Below are positions 23,106 to 34,317 of a DNA stretch of 64,000 nucleotides, piece after piece. Below the pieces are notes generated by a model. It was not told the origin of the DNA. It saw nothing but the letters and a program-made list of their open reading frames with translations, and did no database searches. Both the position numbers and the translations under genes were made by a program. The stretch is from Morella rubra (lineage: Eukaryota; Streptophyta; Magnoliopsida; Fagales; Myricaceae). The stretch covers positions 32,560,862 to 32,624,861 of the forward strand of contig CM025855.1 in assembly GCA_003952965.2 (NCBI GenBank). The letters run 5' to 3'. Each line of letters starts with the position of its first letter. Positions within the stretch are counted from its first letter, which is position 1.

Positions 23106-23489
23106 GAAAAGAGAGAAGGGAAATAATTGAATTATCCTTTGTTTTTTTGGAATAGTAAAGGGTATTTTTGGAAAGAGAAAATAGTACCAGGGGTATTTTT
23201 GGAAAGACAACAACAATATCTTGTTAGCTGCAGTATCATGAACAGCAAATGTCGGCAGCATTATCGGAAATGACCTTTTTATCCTTCAATAAGCTATCGT
23301 TGAATATCTTCAATATCTTCAGAGGAAAGTTCTATTTCATATCCAGCATAGGGATCTTGAGTATCATCATAATATAATGGTTCTTTATCATTGGATGCAG
23401 CAATATCTTCAACAGTATCTTCTTCAGATAATTGAGACAATACTTCCAGTAATTCTTTCTTGTAGTCATCCCAAGATTTAACAGCATCA

Positions 23490-24612
23490 AGTTTAGCTTG
23501 TATCTGGCTTTTCTGGGAAAGGAACTGGGGGTGATTGGCTATTTAGATCATGGCTTGATTGATGGCATTAATGATATTATCAGTAGTAAAAACAGTCTAC
23601 CACTTGACAAAGAATTTATGGGAAAGGATTTTGGCTTTATTATCTTGGGTAAAAATAAATTTCCAGTTGAATATCCATGGTAACAGATTAAATTGCATAA
23701 AAAAACGAAGAAGGAGTGGTACTTCTTTGTATAGAGGGTTTTTCATGGTAGGGTATTTTTCTAATGAAGGGGTATCATGAGGGTTTAAGGCCCATTTATC
23801 AAAGGTTTGTTTGAGAGGTAACGGGAAAAGTTTATCTTCATGACCAAAACGTTCCCACCACTGGATGAACCAATGGAGCATCGATTCTGACATTGAAATC
23901 CTTTAAATCTTATGAACCACGTATGACGATAGTTTTGGTTATCAAAAAGGAAAGAAAAAGTCCATGCGTCAATGTAGTTATAATATGTTTTATGTTTTAA
24001 ATTCTTAAAGGGTACAGATAAGGCTCGAAGAGTCCATGGCTGACCCCATTCCTTGAAAGATATTATCCTTCGTATCGTGAAGTTTGAAAAACTAATTTTT
24101 GAAGGATCATACTTACAAGAGGTTTGTTCAAATTCAACAGATTTTGTATCATGCAAAACATATTGGTAAAAAACTTGAGTAAACATTAGTTTTTTTGGAA
24201 CATAATTCCATCCAGGTGGTAATATTTGTGAAGCTACTTAGTATGGATCACTTAGTGATTGATATGGATCTTCTATATATGCTACATGTCTTATATAAGC
24301 TTTTGATATCATGGTTTCATTTGGGTTGCAAGGTAGTGATGAAACGGAAGAAGATGAGGATTGTATCGTTTGACTTAAAGTTGATTTCATTGGGGGAAGA
24401 GGAGGGGAAATTCTAGGACCTGTTATTGGAGGTATCTGGCCTAAAACATTAAAATTATTGTGGAGTGGAAGGGATCTAGGTCGTAGATTAGGTCGAGGAG
24501 TATAGGATGGAGAAGGACCACAAAAAGGAAATGGAGGGAAAACGTTTTCTGCAAGGAAATCAGCGGTAGATAATTTTTTGGTATTTGAAGAGGAAGACTG
24601 AGAAAAACTCAT
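23490..24612 (-). pseudogene. Broken downstream ORF of the pararetrovirus remnant
   Basis: Opens at 24612 with a Ser/Pro-rich N terminus, then continues in other frames (24186-23785, 23893-23597), which shows at least two frameshifts. I recognise no enzymatic domain; the function of such florendovirus-type second ORFs is unknown. Trp/Phe-rich middle section. Confidence 0.5.
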
Positions 24613-24759
24613 TTTCTTTGTAAGAATTCACGAGTTAAAAAATTAGGGATTGAGTTGTATGAACCTTTTATATGTTCAATATCAAAATAAAAAACAGAGA
24701 GCATGTCTTACCACCTGGCAAAAAGATGTTTGGATGCAAGATTTTGAACATCCTTAAGT

Positions 24760-25556
24760 AATATTTATTTGGCTGCTTTACAATCAACACGAATTAAAAA
24801 CTTTTGATTTAATAAATCATTTTGAAATTTTGACACACAAAGTACTATGGCTAAAACTTCTTGCTTAACTGTGCTATATCTTTGCTGTGTAGTATTCCAT
24901 GCGCTAGAATGATATCGTACTATCTGTTCTTTATCCGTATCATGCATGCGTTGTTTTAATATGCCACCATATTCAATGTTGGATGCATCAGTTTCTACTA
25001 TCTTAAATGCATGTGGTAATGCAATGTTTAAACATGGTAAATGTTTAACATGTTTTTTAATTTGTTTTACTATAGCTGTATGTTGATCTGTCCATGGAGA
25101 AGGTTTTTTCTTTAATCGATTAAATAATGGTTTACATATTTTTCTTAAATCTTTATAAAATTCACCAGTATAATTTAAACTACCAAGAAATCGTTATAAT
25201 TATTGTTTATCAGTTATTTTATCAGGAAATTTATCAGCAAATGTAATGGCACGTGGTATAGGCGTAATAGTACCTTGATATATATTATGTCCTAAGAATC
25301 TACTTGGGTTTGAAATAATTTTATTTTTTGGGCAGATACAACTAATCCATTATCTTGAATTATTTTCTGAAATTTCTTAAGATGATACCAATGTTGTTTA
25401 ATAGATTTAGAAAATATTAGAACATCATCAATATAAACAAGAGCAAATGAAGTGTAAGGATTAAATATATCATTCATAATATTTTGAAATTTTGAAGGAG
25501 CATTTTTTAATCTAAAGGGCATAACATTCCATTCAAAATGACAAATAAATATCTTT
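24760..25556 (-). pseudogene. Degenerate reverse transcriptase-RNase H of the pararetrovirus remnant
   Basis: The 25292-25522 segment carries the fingers/palm region with MPF.LKNAPS and YIDD. 24765-24947 carries an RNase H segment with the TQQRYS..KQE..A motif. Stops separate the segments, and the upstream polyprotein part is absent. Non-functional. Confidence 0.75.
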
Positions 25557-26025
25557 TTTTAGGTACCCAAAAAATTTAATCTGCAGAAGAAAGTATTATT
25601 TCAAGATACAGATGTAGTTTTTATGATATTATTTAGAACCATCTTTAACGCTCCCGGCAGTAAAACCTTAAGTTGAGGTAATTTCTGGACAGTATCTGTC
25701 CAAGAACATATTATATTAACATATAAGGACAATAATTAAATCAATTGTTCAAGAAGTCCTAAATATTGCGGACGTGGCTTGGAGTTGGAGGTGGAGCTGA
25801 CTTTTGGGAAAGAATTGAATTATGAAAATTCTGTGGGGGACAAAAACGAAACAGTCCATAAAAAGAAGTGGTATCTCTACAATCCTTATTTTAATGCTTT
25901 GTCCAATCAAATCAATCACGCGCTCTTTAATGGCTACTCGGCGACCTTATGGATTCCAGTCTCCCAAAGTTCAATAGCTTTAACCTCACCCCCAGAGACA
26001 CACAGTAATCGTCCGTGCGCTCCAC

Positions 26026-28699
26026 ATGGCCCGCCGAGTCCTTCCGATCCTAAAGCAGCTCGCTGCCACTCGCCCCGCATGGACTCGATCCGTGACCTAC
26101 ATGCCTAGACCGGGCGACGGGGCGCCACGCCCGGTGACTTTGATCCCGGGTGACGGCGTGGGCCCTTTGGTGACGAACGCGGTGGAGCAGGTGATGGAGG
26201 CGATGCACGCGCCGGTGTATTTCGAGCGGTACGACGTTCACGGTGACATGAGCCGGGTACCGGAGGAGGTGATCGAATCGATCAAGAAGAACAAGGTGTG
26301 CCTGAAGGGCGGACTGAAGACCCCGGTCGGCGGTGGAGTCAGCTCGCTCAACGTTCAGCTCAGAAAGGAGCTCGACCTTTACGCCTCGCTGGTGAATTGC
26401 TTTAATCTTCCTGGCCTTCCCACCCGGCACGAGAACGTGGATATAGTTGTAATTAGGGAGAACACCGAGGGAGAGTACGCGGGCCTCGAGCACGAGGTGG
26501 TACCCGGCGTCGTCGAAAGCCTCAAGGTAAATTCCGATGATTATGATTTTCTGGACGTATAGAACAGCCAAGTTCTATTCTGTTAAATTGAATGGTTCAT
26601 ATTTTTGGGTTTCAGGAAATCTTATCTCTTACGATAGTCGGTACTGATTAAGAATTTTAATTAGGCTTTTAAAAACTCCACGTTCATATTGTTCGCTGTT
26701 GAGTTGTTTGGTTTTCGCTTGTTCATATAGCGATTATCAAGGAAAATTTGACTTTTAGGAAAAGCAGTTTTTTTGGTAAAGAAGATATTTTTTTTTTTGG
26801 CTAAAGGGTGCGATCTGGCTTAGGTGATAACAAAGTTCTGCTCAGAACGTATTGCGAAGTACGCGTTCGAGTATTCATATCTAAACAACAGGAAAACGGT
26901 GACGGCTGTGCACAAAGCCAACATTATGAAACTCGCAGACGGTTTGTTTTTGGAATCTTGCCGAGAAATCGCAACGAAATATCCCAGTATTAAGTACAAC
27001 GAGATTATTGTGGACAACTGCTGTATGCAACTTGTTTCAAAGCCCGAGCAATTTGATGTCATGGTATGTGACTCTTGCAAACACTTGTGTTAGTTATAAT
27101 AGTGAAGCAACCGTTTTCTTATTATGACTTGTATAACTTTGTTGGAGGTTTTGGCATAGTAATCTTAGGTTGCTGCTGTATATTGTGATAAAATTCTTGG
27201 TAGCACAGTGACAACCAATGCATATTATATTGAATAATAAGCTCTGTAGAATATTTGGGTCAAAAAGAGTTTGACCTGAATGGAATGATTCAGTCCTGTT
27301 CTGTAATGTAGACATGACTGTGCGATGGGATGGTTGATTGGATGCTTGTCTATGTTGTTAAAATAAAAAAAAAAACATCTGTAGTGAGATATTTATCAGA
27401 GCTTATACTAACTTCATATATAGACTACTTGGTTCTAGTTTTTTTTTTTTTGTGGGCGGGGGGGTAACTCAGGGTTGAGTTTAAGTTGATTGCTTGGCTG
27501 GTGGATAGTTTACGTAGGTTCGTTTTTATTATCACATGACATATGAAAGATATGTGTGGAGAGTGTTGTATAAAATAGTGTAAGAGTAGATCACAGCCAA
27601 TGAGATTCTGGAGTATGCTGCATTTACAGATGTGCTGCAAGAAACCTAAAACTAAAAATGAATGACGTTGTAGATGATACCATGCTTAAGCTGGACCTGG
27701 CTTGATTGAAGTTCAGATATTGTTATACCAAAATGTTTTTCCCACCTTTTCTTTTTTCCCCACCTCTATCATGATCTCTTCGGTTCTGCTCTTGTTGTCT
27801 GTTCAAGTCCCCTGAGGTATCTATTGAACCTTTGCGTAGCCCCTTTTTTCTGAGGGTTTTGGGAGCTTTCTTCTTAATACTGTTTGGCCTGCTCAGGAAT
27901 TTACTTGAGTCATATATCTAGAGTCCTCTATAACTTAGGCACTTCTGGTTCTATGTCTCACCTAGTCCAATTGGTATTGTGCCAACTGCTAATGGAAGGT
28001 TTTGTTACTAACTGTTGTCTATTTCCACTTCCCAGCATGAAAGAATCTGTTTATTTGTTGTAGGTGACTCCCAATCTTTATGGAAATCTAGTGGCAAACA
28101 CTGCAGCTGGTATTGCTGGTGGCACTGGTGTCATGCCCGGAGGTATTAACTATAACGAATTCCTTGCAAGTTCTAAATTTTGCTCCACTTTTCTGAGTTG
28201 CATTGGAGATAGGACGCTGTGATTCGAAATTATTTAGTTGGCCTATTCATGGCCTGAATCTAATTAAAAGCGGGTGATAAACATTTTTTTTTCTTTTTCT
28301 CTTACCTGTGCTTGCACAAAGCGCATAGGACCCAGAAAAAAAAAAAAAGACGGATAAAGTGACGAAAATGTTCTTCCCTTTTTTCCGGACATCTTTTGTC
28401 TCATTTGGTGTTGGGTAACTGCAGGCAATGTCGGGGCTGATCATGCTGTGTTTGAGCAAGGTGCTTCGGCAGGGAACGTGGGAAATGAAAAGGTACTGGA
28501 GCAAAAGAAGGCAAACCCTGTAGCTTTGCTTCTCTCCTCTGCCATGATGCTTAGACATCTCCAGTTTCCTTCATTTGCTGATCGGCTTGAGACTTCCGTG
28601 AAGCGTGTTATCTCTGAGGGCAAGTACCGTACAAAAGATCTTGGTGGAGACAGCACCACCCAAGAGGTGGTTGATGCTGTCATTGCTAATCTGGACTGA
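26026..28699 (+). CDS. IDH1: Isocitrate dehydrogenase [NAD] regulatory subunit 1, mitochondrial
   Basis: Four exons: 26026-26526, 26824-27063, 28064-28142, 28425-28699, all GT-AG and in frame; 364 aa with stop TGA at 28697-28699. Residues 1 to about 27 form an Arg-rich, acid-poor mitochondrial presequence. After it come the IPGDGVGP dinucleotide/substrate region, [10 protein letters not shown], the [14 protein letters not shown] loop, an [17 protein letters not shown] segment and a C-terminal KDLGG-STT-EVVDAV. The sequence matches plant NAD-IDH regulatory subunits of the TCA cycle, which pair with catalytic IDH5/6-type subunits to form the oxidative decarboxylating enzyme in the matrix. Exon 1 is markedly GC-rich compared with the other exons. 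A 466-bp gap separates it from the pararetrovirus fragment upstream. Confidence 0.95.
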
Positions 28700-29533
28700 T
28701 TGACTAGAAGTTGCAATTTTACGTCTCGGCGGCTATGGGTTGCCTCTGTTGATTCCACCAAACTATTCTCGCATGGTATAAATTAAATACAATTTGCTCC
28801 TCCATTTCAGTGTTAGATTATCCTGCTTGTCAGAAAGGGTATTTTTTTTTCCGGTGACATAAAGTAGCTCAAAATCGTGAGTTCTGTGTAATAAAGAAGT
28901 ACGGTCCAGAGTTTTCTTCTTGCGATTCTCAATTTGACGAAAGGACGTTGCTGCTCCTTTCGTACAAATGTTGTCCATTTTTTCAAACTCAATTTTGTAT
29001 GTCTTCTGTAATATCAACTCAGACATTTCACTCTGAAATAAGTGGAAATTGTGCATAAGATCATCTTTTCTGCTTTTTTCTCGTTGTACGATCGAACTTC
29101 GGTTAGATACGTGAGTACAAACTTTACGATCATGAGACATTTAAGATTCTCAATTTGACAAAACTCTAATTGGGTTAGATACGTGAGTACAAACTTTACG
29201 ATCATGAGACATTTAAGATTCTCAATTTGACAAAACTCTAATTGGGTTAGATCGTGAGTACAAACTTCGGCCTTTAATGTAACTAACAGGATTCAAAGCA
29301 GTCCAGACCTCGATGTTCCAGATTCGATTTGCCCTTTTTAGTTTTTTTCCGAATAGGTTTTTCCCTCAACACTGTGCCCAAGGCCCAAAACAGAAAATCA
29401 AAAGGCCAGAGAAGACCGCGTCTGGACACAAGGAGTCACGGCTGCATCCCCCCAATTTACCAATCTATCTAAGGTAGAGGGCCTATTTCTTGGAAAAAAA
29501 GTCATAGCTTGTTAAGTAATTATAGTGTAATAT
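28700..29533. other. IDH1 downstream region
   Basis: 3' UTR of IDH1 followed by non-coding sequence that includes the 72-bp tandem repeat listed separately. No further gene seen. Confidence 0.5.
29101..29275. repeat. 72-bp tandem repeat (about 2.4 copies)
   Basis: 'ggttagatacgtgagtac' starts at 29101 and again at 29173, and a third partial copy starts at 29245 (ggttagatcgtgag). The two full units are almost identical, which suggests a recent duplication. A looser relative of the 'attctcaatttgacaaaa' part occurs near 28923. Confidence 0.85.
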
Positions 29534-29842
29534 TAAGGGTATGTTTGGCATATGGAAATTTTCTAAAATTTTACTCATGCCAAAAATTCTCACTGTCAAA
29601 CATACAGTTTGAAAAATTTTCTGTCACAAATTTTTTAAAATATTACTGACAAGTTGGACTCACCTTTTTCACTTTTTTAATATTAAAAAGCTCTATTAAT
29701 CTTCAAAATGTTTAAACACCAACCAAACCTAATTCAAATTTTACTATCTTTATACTAATTCGAATAAAATTTTAATCTACTCAAATTTGCACACTAACAC
29801 CAATTTTTTTAAAAAAATTTCATTTGCCAAATGTACACCTAA
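29534..29842. mobile_element. MITE-like element with GGGTATGTTTGGCA / TGCCAAATGTACACC ends
   Basis: The left end (29534) and right end (about 29825-29842) are imperfect inverted repeats, and the interior is AT-rich and non-coding. Ends of the 'gggt.tgtttggca' type are frequent in plant hAT-like MITEs. It abuts the large inverted repeat that follows. Confidence 0.5.
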
Positions 29843-30105
29843 TCTAAGCCGTCAATAAAACCCATTAATGAGGTGGTGGAATAAAAACATTTTATTACGT
29901 CTTGTTATGACTAAACTAAAAAGTCAAAAGAAAGTACAAATATTTAAGGGATTAAAGGAAAACAGCGGTTAAACACAAGACAAACTGTCGTCTAGAGACG
30001 TTTGTTCTTGGTGTGCTAGGCGCTAGCATCGACATGAGTCTAATAGCTGTTGCTTCTAGGGCCAACGTAATTCATCTCTGTTGACGATACGAAAACAGTC
30101 TTTTT
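29834..30105. repeat. Left arm of a large inverted repeat
   Basis: Pairs with 30526-30894 on the opposite strand. Shared landmarks include TGTCGTCTAGAGACGT, GCTAGCATCGACATGAGTCTA, the GAGGTGGTGGAATAAAAACATTTT stretch and CGTAATTCATCTC. By eye the arms are roughly 90% identical outside one insertion. Confidence 0.85.
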
Positions 30106-30217
30106 ACATGTGTACAAAAAAGCCCATTCAAAGGCCAGCAATTGTGACACGTCATCCATCAAAAGCTTCTTTTATGAAGCTCAGATTCTAAAGAAAGAGA
30201 GAGAGAGAAGATCAGAG

Positions 30218-30349
30218 ATGTTGACAGCACTCGTCATGTTCGTCTTAACATTATTTCTCATATTTTTGGCTCGCTGGATAAAGTGGAGCAACCCTAAGTG
30301 CAATGGCGTCCTCCCTCCAAGCTCCATGGGCCCACCACTTGTTGGATAG
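30218..30349 (+). pseudogene. Cytochrome P450 5' fragment
   Basis: The 43 codons from ATG 30218 encode a hydrophobic membrane anchor (residues 1-20), a basic/Trp linker, and the Pro-rich hinge LPPSSMGPPLVG. These are hallmarks of the N terminus of a plant microsomal P450 (CYP85-clan or CYP87-like). A stop follows immediately and no further P450 sequence (I-helix, heme loop) is present in the window. It lies in the roughly 420-bp spacer between the two inverted-repeat arms, with a GA-rich 5' UTR-like leader (30195-30216). Confidence 0.75.
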
Positions 30350-30525
30350 TCCCTTAATAGAGGGAATCGGAAACTTATCGAAGGTTTGGATTACCTGCCC
30401 TAGTTTCCCTATTTCACTTGGGCTGCACCTGCACAGTACCCTCCCCACCTACCGGTTTTGTAGCCCAACATTTTAGGCGAGGAAAATTTGACCCTGTACT
30501 TGGTTAAAAGTTTCAGTATTAATTA

Positions 30526-30894
30526 AAAAGACTGTTTTCCTATCGTCAACGGAGATGAATTACGTTGATGGCTCCAAAGTTTCAGTCGAAATGGAATTCG
30601 TCAATATCCAAGTGCAGATAATTGTCGAGCGAAAAAAAAAAAAACAATTGAGCCAGAACCCTAGGCCCTAGAAGCAACAGCTACTAGACTCATGTCGATG
30701 CTAGCGCCCAGCACACCAAGAACATACGTCTCTAGACGACAGTTTGTCTTGCGTTTAACCTCTGTTTTCCTTTATTCCCTGAAATATTTGTACTTTCTTT
30801 TGACCTTTAAGTTTAGACATAACAAGACGTAAGAAAATGTTTTTATTCCACCACCTCATTAATGGGTTTTGTTGACGGCTTAGATTTGGTGTAA
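30526..30894. repeat. Right arm of a large inverted repeat
   Basis: Reverse complement of 29834-30105, with about 100 extra bases (about 30567-30665, including an A-run) not found in the left arm. Together the arms and the spacer span about 1.06 kb. Confidence 0.85.
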
Positions 30895-31430
30895 GACGGA
30901 AAGAAAAAATTTAAGTGGCTAAATGGGATGGCACGTAGGTTTATTACTATCAGTATTAATGGTTAAATCTGTTTAGAAGTGTTAAATTATGAAATTAGAA
31001 GATTGTGAGCTTAATATCACGAAATCTAGATAATGGGGTGTAAAGTGTCAAATACCCTATAATTCAAGCGTGCAAAGTGTAATTTTCACCATATGATGGG
31101 AAGCCCATATCTGAGCTCTCTTGCACGAAGGGGCGGCCTCCTTCTACTGTTTGATTGTTTGATTTTTTTTTTTAACGAAGATGTCTATGTGGACAGCATT
31201 TGTGAGTTTTTTTTTTTCTAAATTAATACACATGGCGGGATGTTATTAGGTGTGACGTGTCCCGCCGTTAGCTGATTGTGTATATAAGAGACAGAATTTG
31301 ACAGACGGATTAAATCAACAAACAACAATAACCTAAGGACTAATTTGAGCAAATTTGAAACCTAAGGACTATTTTGAAAAAAAGTATAAAACCTAGAGAC
31401 CAAAATGGTCATCAACCCTTTATGTGAGGC
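30895..31430. other. Non-coding repeat-derived stretch
   Basis: No gene. Contains MITE-like text ('ggggtgtaaagtgtcaaat', 'gtgcaaagtgtaattttcacc') related to the family-2 foldback vocabulary, and homopolymer T runs. Confidence 0.4.
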
Positions 31431-32195
31431 AATACTAGCTCCTTTTTTTTTTTGTACAAAAAATACTGAAAAATTCACTCTCAACCACCGATTTTTATTT
31501 TTTTTCCTTATCATTTTTTGGTGCTTTTGTCCATTTTTTGATCAAGATCAGTACTCTCACTAAAGCCGCACATGCTTTTATTCTAAAATTTTTACTTAAA
31601 TTTTATTTTATGTTTTGTTTGTACTGCATTAGTCTTATTCTAAATTTATGTTTGTAATAGCAAATCAAAATAACACTAATTACGGCTACAACACCGAAAC
31701 CTCAGTGCCAGCTCAATCTAAGACACCTCAGCAGGGGAAAAAATTAATAAAAGACTAAAGGCCAAATAATAAAAAAGGAGAAATACAAATAAATGAAATC
31801 AGAGCATAATCAGATCCCATTGCAATCGTGCTGTGCATCATCTCCTTCCAGCAGTCAACCTTCCTGTGTAGCATGAACCACAACATTACTATGCTGCAAT
31901 ACCCAATGAATCCAACTAAACCTAGCCGGTCCCCGAAGGCAAAGGAAGAAAACAAAAGTGGTTCAGGGTTAAATAAGCCTCCCCCAGAAAAAAATGCCAA
32001 GCATTATTTCTGTTCTTTTGTATTTTTCCTAGGAAAGCATTATCTTCGTGATCACTTCCGACAGAATCAATATTAGACACAGACCAGCAGTCAGATCTAA
32101 AAGTACTGAAGTCTAAAAGAATGGCGTCATCAGATCATAACCATTGATTAAATTCATTTTTCGGCAACATTTTCAGGCATAAATTGGACCTCAAA
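31430..32195. repeat. Anonymous duplicated segment, copy 1
   Basis: Similar in order and sequence to 34318-35405. Includes 'cctcagtgccagctcaatct', 'catcatctccttccagcagtcaacc' and 'gatcataaccattgattaaattcattttt'. On the minus strand 31755-32000 holds an 81-codon ORF, which is partly conserved in copy 2 (68 codons). Family unknown; it could be a gene or transposon tail. Confidence 0.7.
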
Positions 32196-32705
32196 ATTTG
32201 GTGACACGTGATTATTCGTCCTATAAGTTTGCGTCAATTATATTTTTTACCTCTTAATTTTAAAATTTATGATTTACGTCTTATAAGTATAAAATATTTG
32301 CAATATTCATCCATAATTAAAATTTCTGTTATAATTGACAAAATTCAGCATTAAAATGATCAAAATAATCATCCAAGACAAAATTATTAAAAATATTAAA
32401 AAATTCATTAAAAATAAAAAATAATATTAAAAAAAGGTAATTTTTTTAAATAAAACTATTTAACTATTTCAGTAATTTTTATATATATTTTAATTTATTT
32501 CTCCAATATTTTTTTTTTTGAAAATTATCTTTGAGAACATTTTGGTCATTTTAATGCCGAATTCCGTCAAGTTTAACGAAAATTTTGATTGTGGACGAAC
32601 ATTGCAAATGTTTCATAGTTAGAGAACGTAAATTGCAGTTTTAAAAATTAAGGGGTCACAAATATAATTGACGCATACTTATGGGACAAACATTAATGAC
32701 ATTTC
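32195..32705. mobile_element. Foldback MITE-like element
   Basis: The left arm ('cctataagtttgcgtcaattatatttttacctcttaattttaaaattt', about 32219-32275) is mirrored as reverse complement at about 32630-32690. Inner segments ('atcaaaataatcat' and 'attttggtcatttta') also pair. AT-rich, non-coding. Confidence 0.6.
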
Positions 32706-32934
32706 CCCTCAAAAATTTTATTAGGTTAAAAGATCACTGTAGTTAATTGGAACCTGATCTGACCATGTGTCTTCTCAAGTTTTTTTTTTTTTTCAGACTA
32801 TGTTACTTTAGAAGAGTTGTGCGAACAACGTGGCTTTCATAATATATAAAATAATTAGTAACATTATAGAGCTTAGGATAAGCATATTAATATGATTAAT
32901 TTATAATAAAACATACAACGACAAATTTATTTCG

Positions 32935-33372
32935 TTAAAGATTATTCAGTGGCGATTTGGTAATTTTTGTCCCTAAAGTACGTTCAGCCACAAAACAAAA
33001 TTGTCGCAGAAGATACTTTTAGTGACGAAATTGATATTCGTCACTAACAACACATATATTTTCACTTTTTGGCGACAAACCTATATTTTCGTCGCTAAAA
33101 GTAGTTTTAACGACGAAACAAAATCATCGCAAAAGATACTTTTAGAAATAAAACTGATTTTCGTCTCTAAAAACACATTATTTTCATTTTTTAGCAACGA
33201 ACTTATATTTTTGTTGCTAAAAAATACCTTTTTAGCGACAAAATTTATAGTTGTCGCTAAATGTTATGTTTAGCAACTAATCGATAATTTTGTCGCTAAA
33301 GATAAATTTTTAGCGACGAAATGGGTTTTGTCGCTAAAAAATTCGTCATTGAAGATCAAAATTGTTGTAGCG
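32935..33372. mobile_element. CACTA-like element end with subterminal GTCGCTAAA repeats
   Basis: Dense array of TTTAGCGACGAAA / TTTCGTCGCTAAA motifs on both strands (about 12 occurrences, 33000-33345), ending in a sequence whose complement is CGCTACAACAATTTTG. This is one base off the CACTACAACAA terminus typical of plant CACTA transposons. No transposase and no partner terminus found in the window. Confidence 0.6.
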
Positions 33373-34317
33373 TTTTCACTGGCCCGTTGAGGCTTTTTGC
33401 ATTCTACCATTGTTGGAGGATGGGGAGATAGATAAACAGAGGGGATGACATTACTAGGAACAGGGTGAAGGATGTGTATAAAATTTTAGTTATAAAAAAA
33501 TGCCTATTAAATATCCTTGATTGAAGTAACTATTGATTCCAACCCTAGAAAGTCTCCATATTTAAAGGATATTAATTGCCAATTTATTCAAACTAGTGTT
33601 ATACCTTCACAATAGGCCCCAGCCCCCCGAAGAAGATGAATGGGATAGTTGGATGAAGTCACAATTTATTCATTGTCCAGGTTTATGTTGATCTGTGTGA
33701 TGATTATTGTGACGAGTCCGCTTTTCGTTGTAATTTGGATGTCATTGTTGTTAATTTCTGGTCTCAACTTGTTTCCCGTTGCTTTTTCCAGTTATTTGCT
33801 ATTATTTTGGTGTTTTCTCTTGAATTAATTACTGGACTTGGGAGGTTTAATAGTTCCGACTTGAATCTCTTTGGCTTTAGATTTGTTCAAATATGCAATG
33901 GAATTGCGGCAAAAAGCATATACTTAATGACCTTGAATGCCTCCTGGAGGATGTAATGCAAAATGTGAAGGTACTTTATCACCCATTTTGGGTGAAGATT
34001 ATGGTGATGGGTTAAACAAACAAGCAATTCATAATGACGAGGTAGCCTTCTCTTCCTCCTGTCCCTTGTTTTCTATTTGTTTTTAATTAATCCTATAAAT
34101 TCTCCTTAAGACTGCTGCCAATTGAATTGATTAGTCTTCTAATGATTAGTTGCCAGTTGATTCACACCTAATTTATTTAATTTTTTACTGTTACATATAC
34201 AAATGTACCTGACAAACAAAAATAATTACTATTTAAACCACCTAATCTATTTAATGTTTTTACCATGCACTTAATTAACAACTAAAAAAATCCATCTTTT
34301 AAAGGACTAAACCAATT
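33373..34317. other. Intergenic, no gene identified
   Basis: Non-coding by eye. A short plus-strand ORF at 33735-33956 (73 codons) has no recognisable domain. Confidence 0.4.

Larger units (their letters stand above)
22860..25560 (-). mobile_element. Endogenous pararetrovirus remnant (Caulimoviridae-like, possibly florendovirus)
   Basis: Read on the minus strand, the order is reverse transcriptase, RNase H, a broken downstream ORF, then a non-coding region with a TATA-like promoter. The RT has a YIDDVLIFS active-site motif. There is no LTR or integrase. The order RT-RH, then a separate ORF, then the intergenic promoter fits Caulimoviridae, and a second ORF downstream of the polymerase is described for florendoviruses. 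The fragment is 5'-truncated near 25560, interrupted by stops and frameshifts, and not capable of producing virus. The exact left border is uncertain (22.7-23.0 kb). Confidence 0.75.

Noticed and set aside
26050..26571. 173-codon ORF antisense to IDH1 exon 1
   Set aside because: Mirror of the GC-rich coding exon; no domain, and the plus strand is clearly IDH1.
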